Positions 30,883-39,562 of a DNA stretch of 64,000 nucleotides are shown here, one piece after another (position 1 is the first letter of the stretch; each line of letters starts with the position of its first letter). Source of the DNA: an uncultured Pelagibacteraceae bacterium (GTDB lineage Bacteria; Pseudomonadota; Alphaproteobacteria; Pelagibacterales; Pelagibacteraceae); assembly GCA_902583585.1 (NCBI GenBank), contig CACHWN010000002.1, positions 1 to 64,000 on the forward strand, given 5' to 3'. Under the pieces are notes generated by a model that worked only from the letters and a program-made list of their open reading frames with translations, was not told the DNA's origin and did no database searches. A program made the translations under genes and the position numbers.

Positions 30883-31887
30883 TTATATCAAACCTACTTT
30901 TTCACGTATATTTTTAAGGTTTTCCTCAGCGATATTATTGGCTTTTTCTTTGCCTTTTTTCAAAATCTGTTTCAAGTGGGTTTTATCGTTTAAAAGCTTT
31001 TTGATTTCCTTCCCTATTGGCGTTATCTCGCTAATTAAGATTTCTGATAATTTTGTTTTTAAAAATGAGTACTCTTTTCCGGATACTTCATTTAAAACGG
31101 TTTCTAATTTTTTTTTCGATATTTCAGAATAAATACTCAAAAGATTTAGTGCCTCCGGTTTTTTTTCCAAATTTTCTAAATTTTCGGGTATAGGCTCTGA
31201 GTCAGATTTAGCCTTTTTAATTTTTTTTATTATTTCATCGGCACTATCTTTTAAATTAATTCTTGAGAAATCAGACTCTTCTGATTTACTCATTTTTTTT
31301 GTACCATCTCTTAAGCTCATCACTCTAGAAACGTTCTTTGGTATTAAGGGTTCAGGTATAGGGAAAAAGTTTTTACAATTAAAATCATTATTAAACTTTT
31401 GGGCTATATCTCTTGAAAGTTCTAAGTGTTGTTTTTGATCTGCTCCAACAGGAACATGAGTAGCTTTATAAAGTAAAATATCAGCTGCCATTAGGTTAGG
31501 ATAAATGTATAATCCAACACTCGCTTTCTCTTTATCCGAGCCGGCTTTATCTTTAAACTGTGTCATTCTATTTAACCAACCTATTCTCGAAACGCAATTT
31601 AGAATCCATGCCAGTTCGGTATGTCCTGGGACTGAAGATTGATTAAATATTATACTTTTATTTGGGTTCAAACCAGTAGCTAAAAAACTTGCAATAGTTT
31701 CTAGAACATTATTTTGTAATTCATCAGGGTTTTGAAAAGTAGTAATAGCATGTAAATCTACAACGCAGTAAATACACTCAGTTTCATTCTGGAGAGAAAC
31801 AAAGTTTTTTAAAGCCCCGAGATAATTTCCTAAATGTAAGTTACCAGTTGGTTGAACACCAGAAAATACTAATTTTTTTTTGCTCAT
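30883..31887 (-). CDS. trpS: Tryptophanyl-tRNA synthetase
   Basis: This class I synthetase of 334 residues has the HIGH-type motif in GVQPTGNLHLGNYLGALKNF, the PVGADQKQHLELSRDIA segment and KMSKS in the TKKMSKSEESD context. It starts directly after murJ (no gap) and is followed 12 bases later by the Nfu gene. Confidence 0.97.
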   Translation of the reverse strand: MSKKKLVFSGVQPTGNLHLGNYLGALKNFVSLQNETECIYCVVDLHAITTFQNPDELQNNVLETIASFLATGLNPNKSIIFNQSSVPGHTELAWILNCVSRIGWLNRMTQFKDKAGSDKEKASVGLYIYPNLMAADILLYKATHVPVGADQKQHLELSRDIAQKFNNDFNCKNFFPIPEPLIPKNVSRVMSLRDGTKKMSKSEESDFSRINLKDSADEIIKKIKKAKSDSEPIPENLENLEKKPEALNLLSIYSEISKKKLETVLNEVSGKEYSFLKTKLSEILISEITPIGKEIKKLLNDKTHLKQILKKGKEKANNIAEENLKNIREKVGLI

Positions 31888-33414
31888 TTAGTTCGTTTTA
31901 TAATTTTTTATTTTTAATAATCCAAATAAATAACAAGATAACAAATAAATAGTTCCTACGAAACCTACAATAATTAATAAATAAAATGATTTAAAAATGT
32001 ATGTATAATCAAGATATGTTGAATACTTATCTAATACATAATCAAGGACGAATGCCATAATTGAGGAAGAGATAATAATCTTAAAGATGTTTTTATAAAG
32101 TTTCGTTTGCAAAAATAGAAGTTTATTTTTCATCAGTAAATAGAAAAATATTAGTACGCCTACCCAAGTTGAAATAGAAGTTGCGATAGGAATAATCAAA
32201 AATCCTAGTTTGTTAAAGAAACTAATACTAATCATAACGTTTAAGAAAACAATAAAAGAGGATATATAAAATGGCGTTAAAGTGTTTCCTCTTGCAAAGA
32301 AAAAATTAGCTAAAATTTTTATTAAAGCAAATGCTATAACTCCATAGCCGAAAAACATTAATGCTTTTGAGGTCATTTCAACATCCTTAACAGTAAACGA
32401 TCCATATCCAAACAATCCATTAACTATCTCCTCTGAGGAAATTATTAAACCTATACTCGCGGGAACTGAAAGCAACAAAGATAATTGCAAAGATTTATTC
32501 TGAATGTCTGAAATTTTAGAATATCTTTTGGATTGAAATGCTTTAGAAAGCACTGGCAGCGAAACTGTTCCTACTGCTATTCCAGCAATAGCTAGATTGA
32601 TTTGATATACTCTATCTGCATAGTAAAGATATGAAACTGCGCCGGATTGGAATGATGCAATTATTGTGCCCACTAAAATATTAATTTGTGTAACACCAGA
32701 GGAAAAAATACTTGGTAATAATTTTCTAAAAAAAAACTTTACTTTATTATTAATTCTAAATCTTAATTTAATATTAGGTCTATAAAACTTTAGAGTAAAA
32801 AAAATTAGAAATGTTAATTGTATTACTCCAGAAAGTGTGACGCCAAATGAAAGTTGTTTAGCAATATTTAAATCCAGAACATATGAAATAAAAATACTTA
32901 ATATAAGAATTACATTTAAAATTATTGGTGCAGCAGCAGCAGCTGCAAATTTATTATTTGAGTTTAATATGCCTGAAAAAAAAGATGATAAGCTTACAAA
33001 TAATAAAAAAGGGAAAGTAATTCTAGTAAACTCTACTGCTAGATCAAACTTTACATTATCAGCTGCGAAACCAGGAGCGATCAAGTAAACCAAGAAAGGA
33101 GTAAATATTTCTGCTAGTGTTACTATAAACAATAAAATTAATAAAAGAAGATTGAAAACATTGTCAGCAAATTTTTTACCCTCTTTTTGGTTTTTTAATT
33201 TTGCTGATGTGTAACTTGGTATGAAAGCAGCATTAAATGTACCTTCTGCAAATAATCGCCTAAAAGTATTTGGTAATCTAAAAGCAACAAAGAAAGCGTC
33301 AGCAAAAATTGAAGCTCCTAAAAATATTGCTATTAGTATGTCTCTTAGATAGCCTAAAATCCTACTTATTATTGTAAAAAAACTAAATATTGAAGCTGAG
33401 GAAAGCAAGTTCAT
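31888..33414 (-). CDS. murJ: Lipid II flippase MurJ
   Basis: MurJ flips the peptidoglycan precursor lipid II across the inner membrane. The 508-residue protein is hydrophobic throughout, with about 14 membrane helices. It has MurJ/MviN family segments such as ISRILGYLRDILIAIFLGAS, ADAFFVAFRLPNTFRRLFAEGTFNAAFIP and LPVLSKAF. It is the first gene of the long minus-strand block that ends at pnp and is divergent from maeB across 69 bases. Confidence 0.96.
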   Translation of the reverse strand: MNLLSSASIFSFFTIISRILGYLRDILIAIFLGASIFADAFFVAFRLPNTFRRLFAEGTFNAAFIPSYTSAKLKNQKEGKKFADNVFNLLLLILLFIVTLAEIFTPFLVYLIAPGFAADNVKFDLAVEFTRITFPFLLFVSLSSFFSGILNSNNKFAAAAAAPIILNVILILSIFISYVLDLNIAKQLSFGVTLSGVIQLTFLIFFTLKFYRPNIKLRFRINNKVKFFFRKLLPSIFSSGVTQINILVGTIIASFQSGAVSYLYYADRVYQINLAIAGIAVGTVSLPVLSKAFQSKRYSKISDIQNKSLQLSLLLSVPASIGLIISSEEIVNGLFGYGSFTVKDVEMTSKALMFFGYGVIAFALIKILANFFFARGNTLTPFYISSFIVFLNVMISISFFNKLGFLIIPIATSISTWVGVLIFFYLLMKNKLLFLQTKLYKNIFKIIISSSIMAFVLDYVLDKYSTYLDYTYIFKSFYLLIIVGFVGTIYLLSCYLFGLLKIKNYKTN

Positions 33415-33483
33415 AGAAATCTAAATTAGGCCATAAATTTATAGTGAATTAATTTTCTTTATATTACATACTCATAAAATAAA

Positions 33484-35766
33484 ATGCCAAAGAAAACAGA
33501 AATTGATCATTATTCAGACAAAGAGGCACTTGATTTTCATATAAAAGGAAAGTCGGGCAAAATTGAGATTTCCTCTAGTAAGCCTCTTACTACAAAAAGA
33601 GATCTTTCTTTGGCGTATTCTCCTGGAGTAGCAGCTCCAGTTAAAGAAATAGCAAAAGATCCTGACCTTGCATATGATTACACAAGCAAAGGTAACTTAG
33701 TAGCAGTTATTAGTAATGGATCTGCTATTTTAGGACTTGGTAATCTTGGTGCACTAGCTTCGAAACCTGTTATGGAGGGTAAATCAGTTTTATTCAAAAG
33801 ATTTGCAGACATAGACTCGATAGATATAGAGATAGACAACAACAATCCTGAATCAATTATAGAAACAATAAAAAATATTGGAGGAACATTTGGTGGAATT
33901 AATCTTGAAGATATAGCAGCTCCAGATTGCTTTATTATAGAACAAAAACTTAAAGAACTTTTAGATATACCTATCTTTCATGATGATCAACACGGTACAG
34001 CGATAATCACAACCGCAGCACTAATCAATGCTTTAGATATTTCAAAAAAAAAAATAGAAAAAGTAAAAGTTGTTGTTAATGGTGCTGGTGCTTCCGCTCA
34101 GGCCTGTGCAAACTTATTCAAAAGCTCAGGAGTAAGAAATGAAAATATTATAATGTGTGATAGCAAAGGAGTAATTTTTAAAGGACGTAAAAATATAGAT
34201 CAATTCAAATCAGCATTTGCAATTGATACAAAATTCAGAACTTTAGATGAAGCAATGAAAGATGCAGATGTGTTCTTAGGCTTATCTGCAAAAGACGTTG
34301 TTTCTCAAGAAATGATAAAATCAATGGCCGCTAATCCAATTATTTTTGCTTGCGCGAATCCTGATCCAGAAATAAAACCAGAGCTAATACAAGAAGTAAG
34401 ATCTGATGCAATAATTGCGACTGGTAGATCTGATTACCCAAATCAAGTAAATAATCTGATTGGATTTCCATATATCTTTAGAGGTGCTCTAGATGTTCGA
34501 GCTAAAGAGATAAATGAGGCAATGAAAGTGGCTGCCGCAAAAGCAATTGCATTGTTAGCTAGAGAAAATGTACCTGATGAAGTTGTTTCAGCTTATGGTG
34601 GAGATCGGCCAAGATATGGTAAAGATTATATTATCCCTTCAACTTTTGACCCTAGATTAATAAGTGTGATTCCTTCAGCAGTTGCTGAGGCAGCAATGAA
34701 AAGTGGTGTTGCTAGAAAAAATATCACCGATATGGAAATTTATAGAGATCAACTTACTAATCGTTTAGATCCAACTATGTCTTTAATGCAAGGTATAAAT
34801 GCAAAAGTAAGAAAAAATCCAAAACGAGTCATATTTGCTGAAGGTGAGGATGAAAACATGCTCAAAGCGGCCATTGAATTTGGTAGAAACAAATTAGGTA
34901 CTCCAATTTTAATTGGAGCTGAGAAAAGAATAAAAGAACAGCTAATTAGCATAGGCTTAGACGAAAATTATAAAATTGATATAGTGAACTCTACTGATAA
35001 GGAAAAAAGAGAAAGATATGTTAAACATCTTTATAAAAAACTTCAAAGAGAGGGTCAATTGGAGAGGGATGTAGACCGATTAGTCAGAAACGATCGTATT
35101 GCTTGGGGAGCTTCAATGATTGCATGTAAAGATGCAGATGCAATGGTAACTGGAAATATCAGACATTATGCAGCCTCTATTGAAAAATTAAAAAAAGTAA
35201 CTGAACCGAGACCCGGAGAAGAAATCTTTGGAATGACTATGATTACTCTTAAAGGTAAAACAATTTTAGTCGCTGATACGAATGTTCAGGACTTTCCGTC
35301 TCCAGAAAGACTTGTAAAAGTTTCAAAGTCATGTGTCCGTGTTGCTAGATTATTTGGTTTCGATCCAAAAGTCGCTTTTCTATCACATTCTACTTTTGGA
35401 AAACCAATCTCAAAAAATACTAAGCATGTTAGAACAGCAATTGAATTGTTAAAAAAAGAAAAAGTCGATTTCGATTTTGATGGTGAAATGCAGCCAGATG
35501 TAGCTCTCAATCCAATCTATCAAGAAATTTATCCTTTTTCAAAAATTGTAGGTAACGCAAATATATTAATCATGCCCGCTTTACATAGCGCGGCTATTTC
35601 AACGAAATTAATGAAAGTATTCGGAGGTGGAAAATTAATTGGACCTCTTTTAATTGGTTTGGGCTCTCCAATTGAAGTAGCTCCGTTGAGAGCAAGCACT
35701 TCGGAAATTTTAAATTTAGCATCCATAGCTGCTTACTCATCTGATGTAATTGATTATTCTAACTAA
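33484..35766 (+). CDS. maeB: NADP-dependent malic enzyme with phosphotransacetylase-like domain
   Basis: MaeB decarboxylates malate to pyruvate, making NADPH. The 760-residue protein has the malic N-terminal domain (LAYSPGVAAPVKEIA), IFHDDQHGTAI with metal-ligand acidic residues, an NAD(P)-binding domain and FACANPDPEI. A C-terminal phosphate acetyltransferase-like domain runs from about residue 430 (VIFAEGEDENML; VLIMPALHSA-type end), usually regulatory in these enzymes. It starts a single-gene unit whose end overlaps the convergent BON lipoprotein gene by 4 bases. Confidence 0.95.
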   Translation: MPKKTEIDHYSDKEALDFHIKGKSGKIEISSSKPLTTKRDLSLAYSPGVAAPVKEIAKDPDLAYDYTSKGNLVAVISNGSAILGLGNLGALASKPVMEGKSVLFKRFADIDSIDIEIDNNNPESIIETIKNIGGTFGGINLEDIAAPDCFIIEQKLKELLDIPIFHDDQHGTAIITTAALINALDISKKKIEKVKVVVNGAGASAQACANLFKSSGVRNENIIMCDSKGVIFKGRKNIDQFKSAFAIDTKFRTLDEAMKDADVFLGLSAKDVVSQEMIKSMAANPIIFACANPDPEIKPELIQEVRSDAIIATGRSDYPNQVNNLIGFPYIFRGALDVRAKEINEAMKVAAAKAIALLARENVPDEVVSAYGGDRPRYGKDYIIPSTFDPRLISVIPSAVAEAAMKSGVARKNITDMEIYRDQLTNRLDPTMSLMQGINAKVRKNPKRVIFAEGEDENMLKAAIEFGRNKLGTPILIGAEKRIKEQLISIGLDENYKIDIVNSTDKEKRERYVKHLYKKLQREGQLERDVDRLVRNDRIAWGASMIACKDADAMVTGNIRHYAASIEKLKKVTEPRPGEEIFGMTMITLKGKTILVADTNVQDFPSPERLVKVSKSCVRVARLFGFDPKVAFLSHSTFGKPISKNTKHVRTAIELLKKEKVDFDFDGEMQPDVALNPIYQEIYPFSKIVGNANILIMPALHSAAISTKLMKVFGGGKLIGPLLIGLGSPIEVAPLRASTSEILNLASIAAYSSDVIDYSN

Positions 35767-36341
35767 AGTTTATTTCTACTTAACTCTGTCACTAAATAGA
35801 TTGATGGGTAAATATCTTTAACATCATAAATTTTTTCAGCTTCATTTATAACTTCTTTTTTTTCTTCAATGTCCATCGCTATACCAAAAATATAAATATT
35901 TTGATTAATAGTTTCTAATGTATAATTTCTTGCTTTTGTTTTTTTATTAAAAATCAAGGCTGATCTTAATTGACTAGTAATTAAAATATCTTTAGCAGTT
36001 GATTTAAAATTGCTTTGGCCTTTAATTTCAATTGCATTTTTTACAGATCTCACACCTTTAGTTTCCCATGCCATTTTTGTAATCTTAATTTTTTCTTCGG
36101 CATCGTTTACTTTGCCCGATAAGAAAATTCTTCCATCCAAGACCTCTGATTGTATTGATAAAATATATTTTTTATCAGTGAGTGCTAGTCTAGCAGATAA
36201 GTTTTTTTGCATAATAGTATCATCTATTTGCATACCTATTGTTCTTGGATCAAACGTTATATCAACTCCTGTACCAAATCTTCCAACACTAGAACAGGAG
36301 AGTAAAGAAAAAATTAAAATAAAACTAAATATTTTTCTCAT
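35763..36341 (-). CDS. BON-domain lipoprotein (DolP/YraP-like)
   Basis: The N-terminus MRKIFSFILIFSLLSCSS is a lipoprotein signal with lipobox LLSC, and two BON domains follow (about residues 40-110 and 115-185), giving 192 residues. In enterobacteria the similar DolP sits in the outer membrane and supports envelope integrity. Here it follows rsmI with a 17-base overlap, and an LpoA-like gene is divergent from rsmI, echoing the enterobacterial rsmI-lpoA-dolP neighbourhood. That supports a DolP-type assignment, though orthology is unproven. Confidence 0.8.
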   Translation of the reverse strand: MRKIFSFILIFSLLSCSSVGRFGTGVDITFDPRTIGMQIDDTIMQKNLSARLALTDKKYILSIQSEVLDGRIFLSGKVNDAEEKIKITKMAWETKGVRSVKNAIEIKGQSNFKSTAKDILITSQLRSALIFNKKTKARNYTLETINQNIYIFGIAMDIEEKKEVINEAEKIYDVKDIYPSIYLVTELSRNKL

Positions 36342-37164
36342 TTTTAATATTTAAACAAATTTGATAAACTTTTTTTTTATTTGCCTTTTCTTTCTCCATT
36401 ATCAAATTTACTGTATCTCTTAAACTATATTTCTTTAAAAACATTTTTGCCATTTTAGAAATTTTTAACTTATCAAACTTCTCTGATTTATGAACTTTAT
36501 CAGAAATTACAATAGTTAATTCGCCTTTAATTGGGGTATTAAACAAATTAATTTTATCAACATCTTCTCTTATGAAAGTTTCATGCATCTTTGTAATTTC
36601 CCTTCCAATCATAATCTTTCTTCCAGAGAAAAAATTTTTAAATGCTTTTAAATAAAAATTTATTTTTAATGCTGGAACAAAAAATAGTTGTGTGTAAGGT
36701 AGATTTTTTAATGATTGAAGAACTTTTTGTAACTCATTATCTTTTTTTGGAAGAAAACCATAAAATAAAAATTGATCTCTAAATCCAGAAACACTCATTG
36801 CTGAAGTAATAGATGATGTGCCAGGAACAGGAACTACTTTAATTTTAAATTTAATGCACTCATTAATTAGTAATCGACCAGGGTCTGAAAGTAGTGGAGT
36901 TCCAGCATCAGAAATAAGAGACAAAATTTTGCCGTCATTAATGTATTTTATAATTCTAGAGATTTGTTTTTTTTCATTGAACAAATGAAATGAGATCAAT
37001 TTTTTTTTAATTTTTAAATGATTTAATAATTTAAGTGATCTTCGCGTGTCTTCACATAAAATTATATCGGACTCTTTCAGTACTTCAATAGCTCTTAAAG
37101 TAATGTCATCAAGATTTCCAATTGGGGTCGAAACAATATATAAGTTATTTAAATTAAGTTTCAT
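36325..37164 (-). CDS. rsmI: 16S rRNA 2'-O-ribose C1402 methyltransferase RsmI
   Basis: RsmI methylates the ribose of C1402 in the decoding centre. The 279-residue protein starts with the family pattern LYIVSTPIGNLDDITLRA, then CEDTRRS, SDAGTPLLSDPG and VVPVPGTSSITSAMSVSGF. The start codon (CAT at 37162-37164) overlaps the ATG of the divergent LpoA-like gene, so there is no intergenic DNA at all between the two. Confidence 0.96.
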   Translation of the reverse strand: MKLNLNNLYIVSTPIGNLDDITLRAIEVLKESDIILCEDTRRSLKLLNHLKIKKKLISFHLFNEKKQISRIIKYINDGKILSLISDAGTPLLSDPGRLLINECIKFKIKVVPVPGTSSITSAMSVSGFRDQFLFYGFLPKKDNELQKVLQSLKNLPYTQLFFVPALKINFYLKAFKNFFSGRKIMIGREITKMHETFIREDVDKINLFNTPIKGELTIVISDKVHKSEKFDKLKISKMAKMFLKKYSLRDTVNLIMEKEKANKKKVYQICLNIKNEKNI

Positions 37165-38317
37165 GATGAAAAAAATAATTATAATTTTATCTTATTTGAT
37201 AATATTTTTTAACTCTAATCTTTTATGTGAAGAAAAAGATCAATCATTAAAAGTTGGTTTATTGGCTCCTCTTACAGGGGAATACAAAGAACTTGGAGAT
37301 TCACTTCTTTATTCATTGCAGTTAGCTCTTGCAGAAATCGACGATGAAAAAGTTTTTGTAATACCTAGAGATGCTGGTTTTGATAATAAAGAAAAATTGA
37401 ACAGTGCAATCAAGGACATAAATTCTTTAGGCGCTAAAGTGATTATTGGTCCTATTAGTAATAATGATTTTAGTGAAGCAAAAAAATATAGTGACATCAC
37501 ATTTATATCACCATCTAATATCAACCCAGAATTTCAAAATAACGTAATAAGCATTGGTATTAGTTTAGAGTCACAGATAAAAGCCCTAGTGAAATTTTTA
37601 AAAAAACAAAAAAGAAAAAAAACTATAATTATGTATCCAGAAAATGAATATGCAAAGATTATTGAAAAAAAATTGAGTAAACTTAAATTAAATAATTTCC
37701 AAAAATTTAAATACAAACCTGATCCGCAAACTCTAACAGGAGAAATAGAAGTTTTAACGAATTATTCTCAAAGAAAAAAAAATTTAGAAATTAGAAAAAA
37801 AATGTTCGAAGATAAAGAAGACACCCAATCCATTAAGCAACTAGAAAAATTAGAGCAACTTTATACCTTAGGTGAAGTAAATTTTGACTCAGTTATTATA
37901 ATTGATTTTGGAGATAGTCTTAAGAGTGTACTTACTTCTTTAGTTTATACAGATGTTAATCAAGATAAAGTTCTATTTACTACGGTTAATCAGTGGTTTG
38001 ATGAAAGCATATTTTATGAAAATACAATCAGAAACCTTTATTATCCATCAGTAAATTATAAAGAATTCAAAAAATATAATTCTAATTATTTTAAAAAATT
38101 TGGGAAATATCCAAATGAAATCACAATACTTGCATATGATGCTTTGGGTTTAATTTATTATGCATGGAAAAATAGTGGAAAGATAAATTCTGTTAATGAT
38201 TTTTTATTTAAAAATAAAATTAAAGGAAAAATTGGAGTTTTTAGTTTTAATGATAAAACTGTCGAACAAGAATTAGAGATCTACAAAATTGATAAAAACA
38301 AATTTATAAAGTTCTAA
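37163..38317 (+). CDS. Penicillin-binding protein activator, LpoA-like periplasmic-binding fold
   Basis: The protein has a signal peptide (MMKKIIIILSYLIIFFNSNLLC) followed by a type 1 periplasmic-binding fold: KVGLLAPLTGEYKELGDSLLYSLQLAL, a second lobe with TIIMYPENEYAKIIEKKL, and a C-terminal EITILAYDALGLIYYAW. This form matches the LpoA C-terminal (PBP activator) family rather than a transport receptor, and the rsmI neighbourhood agrees. The cysteine at the signal end is not followed by a typical lipoprotein context (NLLCEE), so lipidation is possible but uncertain. I start it at 37163 or 37166, since the frame upstream is rsmI antisense. Length is 384 residues. Confidence 0.8.
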   Translation: MMKKIIIILSYLIIFFNSNLLCEEKDQSLKVGLLAPLTGEYKELGDSLLYSLQLALAEIDDEKVFVIPRDAGFDNKEKLNSAIKDINSLGAKVIIGPISNNDFSEAKKYSDITFISPSNINPEFQNNVISIGISLESQIKALVKFLKKQKRKKTIIMYPENEYAKIIEKKLSKLKLNNFQKFKYKPDPQTLTGEIEVLTNYSQRKKNLEIRKKMFEDKEDTQSIKQLEKLEQLYTLGEVNFDSVIIIDFGDSLKSVLTSLVYTDVNQDKVLFTTVNQWFDESIFYENTIRNLYYPSVNYKEFKKYNSNYFKKFGKYPNEITILAYDALGLIYYAWKNSGKINSVNDFLFKNKIKGKIGVFSFNDKTVEQELEIYKIDKNKFIKF

Positions 38318-38882
38318 TTTTTTTTTTGAGTTTTTTAAAAGCAATAAATCTATGGTCCATTTTAATTTTTTTAAATTTATTCATCTCCCCGAAGGTTATC
38401 CTATATGAATTTGGAATAAATATTGGATCATAACCAAATCCTTTTTTTCCTAAAATTTTGTGAGAAATTTTACCTCTAATTTTTCCTTTAACTGTAATAA
38501 CTTTTCTATTAGGAACTTTAAAAGAGAGACTACATATAAAAAAAGCATCTCTATTGTTCTTATTTTTCAATTTTTTTAAAATGAATTTCATAGCATTGAA
38601 AAAACTACCCTTTCTTTTTGCCAGTCTTGCCGAATAAATCCCAGGACTATTTTTAAGAGCTTTTATGCATAAACCAGAGTCGTCTGATATAACTGGAAAT
38701 TTAACAAATCTTGAAAAAAAATTTGCTTTAAGTTTCGAATTTTCATTGAAGGATTTTCCAGTCTCTTTTGGGCTTTTAATTTTTAGAGAAAATGGAGAAA
38801 TCTTAACGTATTTTTTTGATATCAAATAGGCTATTTCACGAAATTTGCCTTTATTGTGGGTGCCAATTAGAATTTTTTTCAT
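38304..38882 (-). CDS. rdgB: XTP/dITP diphosphatase (RdgB/HAM1)
   Basis: RdgB hydrolyses non-canonical purine triphosphates (XTP, dITP). In 192 residues it shows ILIGTHNKGKFREIA, VISDDSGLCIKAL, the NSPGIYSARLAKRKG segment, GKKGFGYDPIFIP and the C-terminal DHRFIAFKKL. It is convergent with the LpoA-like gene (14-base overlap) and divergent from grpE across 43 bases. Confidence 0.95.
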   Translation of the reverse strand: MKKILIGTHNKGKFREIAYLISKKYVKISPFSLKIKSPKETGKSFNENSKLKANFFSRFVKFPVISDDSGLCIKALKNSPGIYSARLAKRKGSFFNAMKFILKKLKNKNNRDAFFICSLSFKVPNRKVITVKGKIRGKISHKILGKKGFGYDPIFIPNSYRITFGEMNKFKKIKMDHRFIAFKKLKKKIRTL

Positions 38883-38925
38883 TAAGCTCTAGTAATTTAA
38901 TATTTATTTACTATATAGAATCTAG

Positions 38926-39510
38926 ATGCAAGAACAAACAGAAGATAAAAAAAATAAGAAAAATGACCCGAAGGCTTCGGAGGAAAAAAAAGATGAAAAA
39001 AAAGAACCTTCTACAGTAGATAAATTAAAATCAACCGAAGATAAGCTACTTAGGTCATTAGCCGAAATCGAGAACCAAAGAAGGAGGTTTGAAAAAGAGA
39101 TAAAAGATGCATTCGAATTTGGTTCGTTTAATTTTGCAAAAGAAATTTTAGCAATACTAGATAATTTACAAAGAGCGAGAGAAGCTATTAAAAATGATGA
39201 AGCTCTCAAAAATAATAAAGATCTAGACAAATTTTTAGAAAACATATCAATAATAGAAAAAGATTTAACCTCAATATTCGAAAAAAATAGGATTGTAAAA
39301 ATCCAGGCAAAAGGAAAAAAATTTGACCCAAATTTACATCAGGCAATGACCGAAATTGAAGATAATGATGCTGAAACAGGTACAATTATTCAAGAAATCC
39401 AACCTGGTTACATGTTTGGAGAAAGATTATTGAGACCTGCGTTGGTGGGCATTTCTAAGAAAAATATTTCAAAAAATGACGAAAAAAAGGAAAAAAAAGA
39501 GGGAAAATAA
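38926..39510 (+). CDS. grpE: Nucleotide exchange factor GrpE
   Basis: GrpE releases ADP from DnaK. The 194-residue protein has a charged disordered N-terminus, a long coiled-coil helix (LLRSLAEIENQRRRFEKEIKDAFEFG) and the beta domain ending IIQEIQPGYMFGERLLRPALVGI. It opens the grpE-dnaK-dnaJ cluster; a heat-shock-type promoter lies between it and dnaK. Confidence 0.95.
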   Translation: MQEQTEDKKNKKNDPKASEEKKDEKKEPSTVDKLKSTEDKLLRSLAEIENQRRRFEKEIKDAFEFGSFNFAKEILAILDNLQRAREAIKNDEALKNNKDLDKFLENISIIEKDLTSIFEKNRIVKIQAKGKKFDPNLHQAMTEIEDNDAETGTIIQEIQPGYMFGERLLRPALVGISKKNISKNDEKKEKKEGK

Positions 39511-39511
39511 C

Positions 39512-39539
39512 CTTGTAGAAGTAGAAAAAACACCCATAT
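39512..39539 (+). promoter_or_regulatory. Sigma-32-type promoter upstream of dnaK
   Basis: CTTGTAG (39512-39518), a 13-base spacer and ACCCATAT (39532-39539) closely follow the RpoH consensus CTTGAAA-N13/14-CCCCATNT. It lies in the 52-base grpE-dnaK gap, 24 bases before the dnaK start, with AAAGGA as ribosome-binding site between. RpoH is, as I recall, one of only two sigma factors in SAR11, so heat-shock control of dnaK-dnaJ is plausible. Confidence 0.6.
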
Positions 39540-39562
39540 AGATTTTAAAGGAATAAATAATA

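Noticed and set aside
37046-37162. Upstream extension of the LpoA-like protein
   Set aside because: The frame is open but lies entirely antisense to rsmI, and using it would bury the signal peptide about 40 residues inside the protein.
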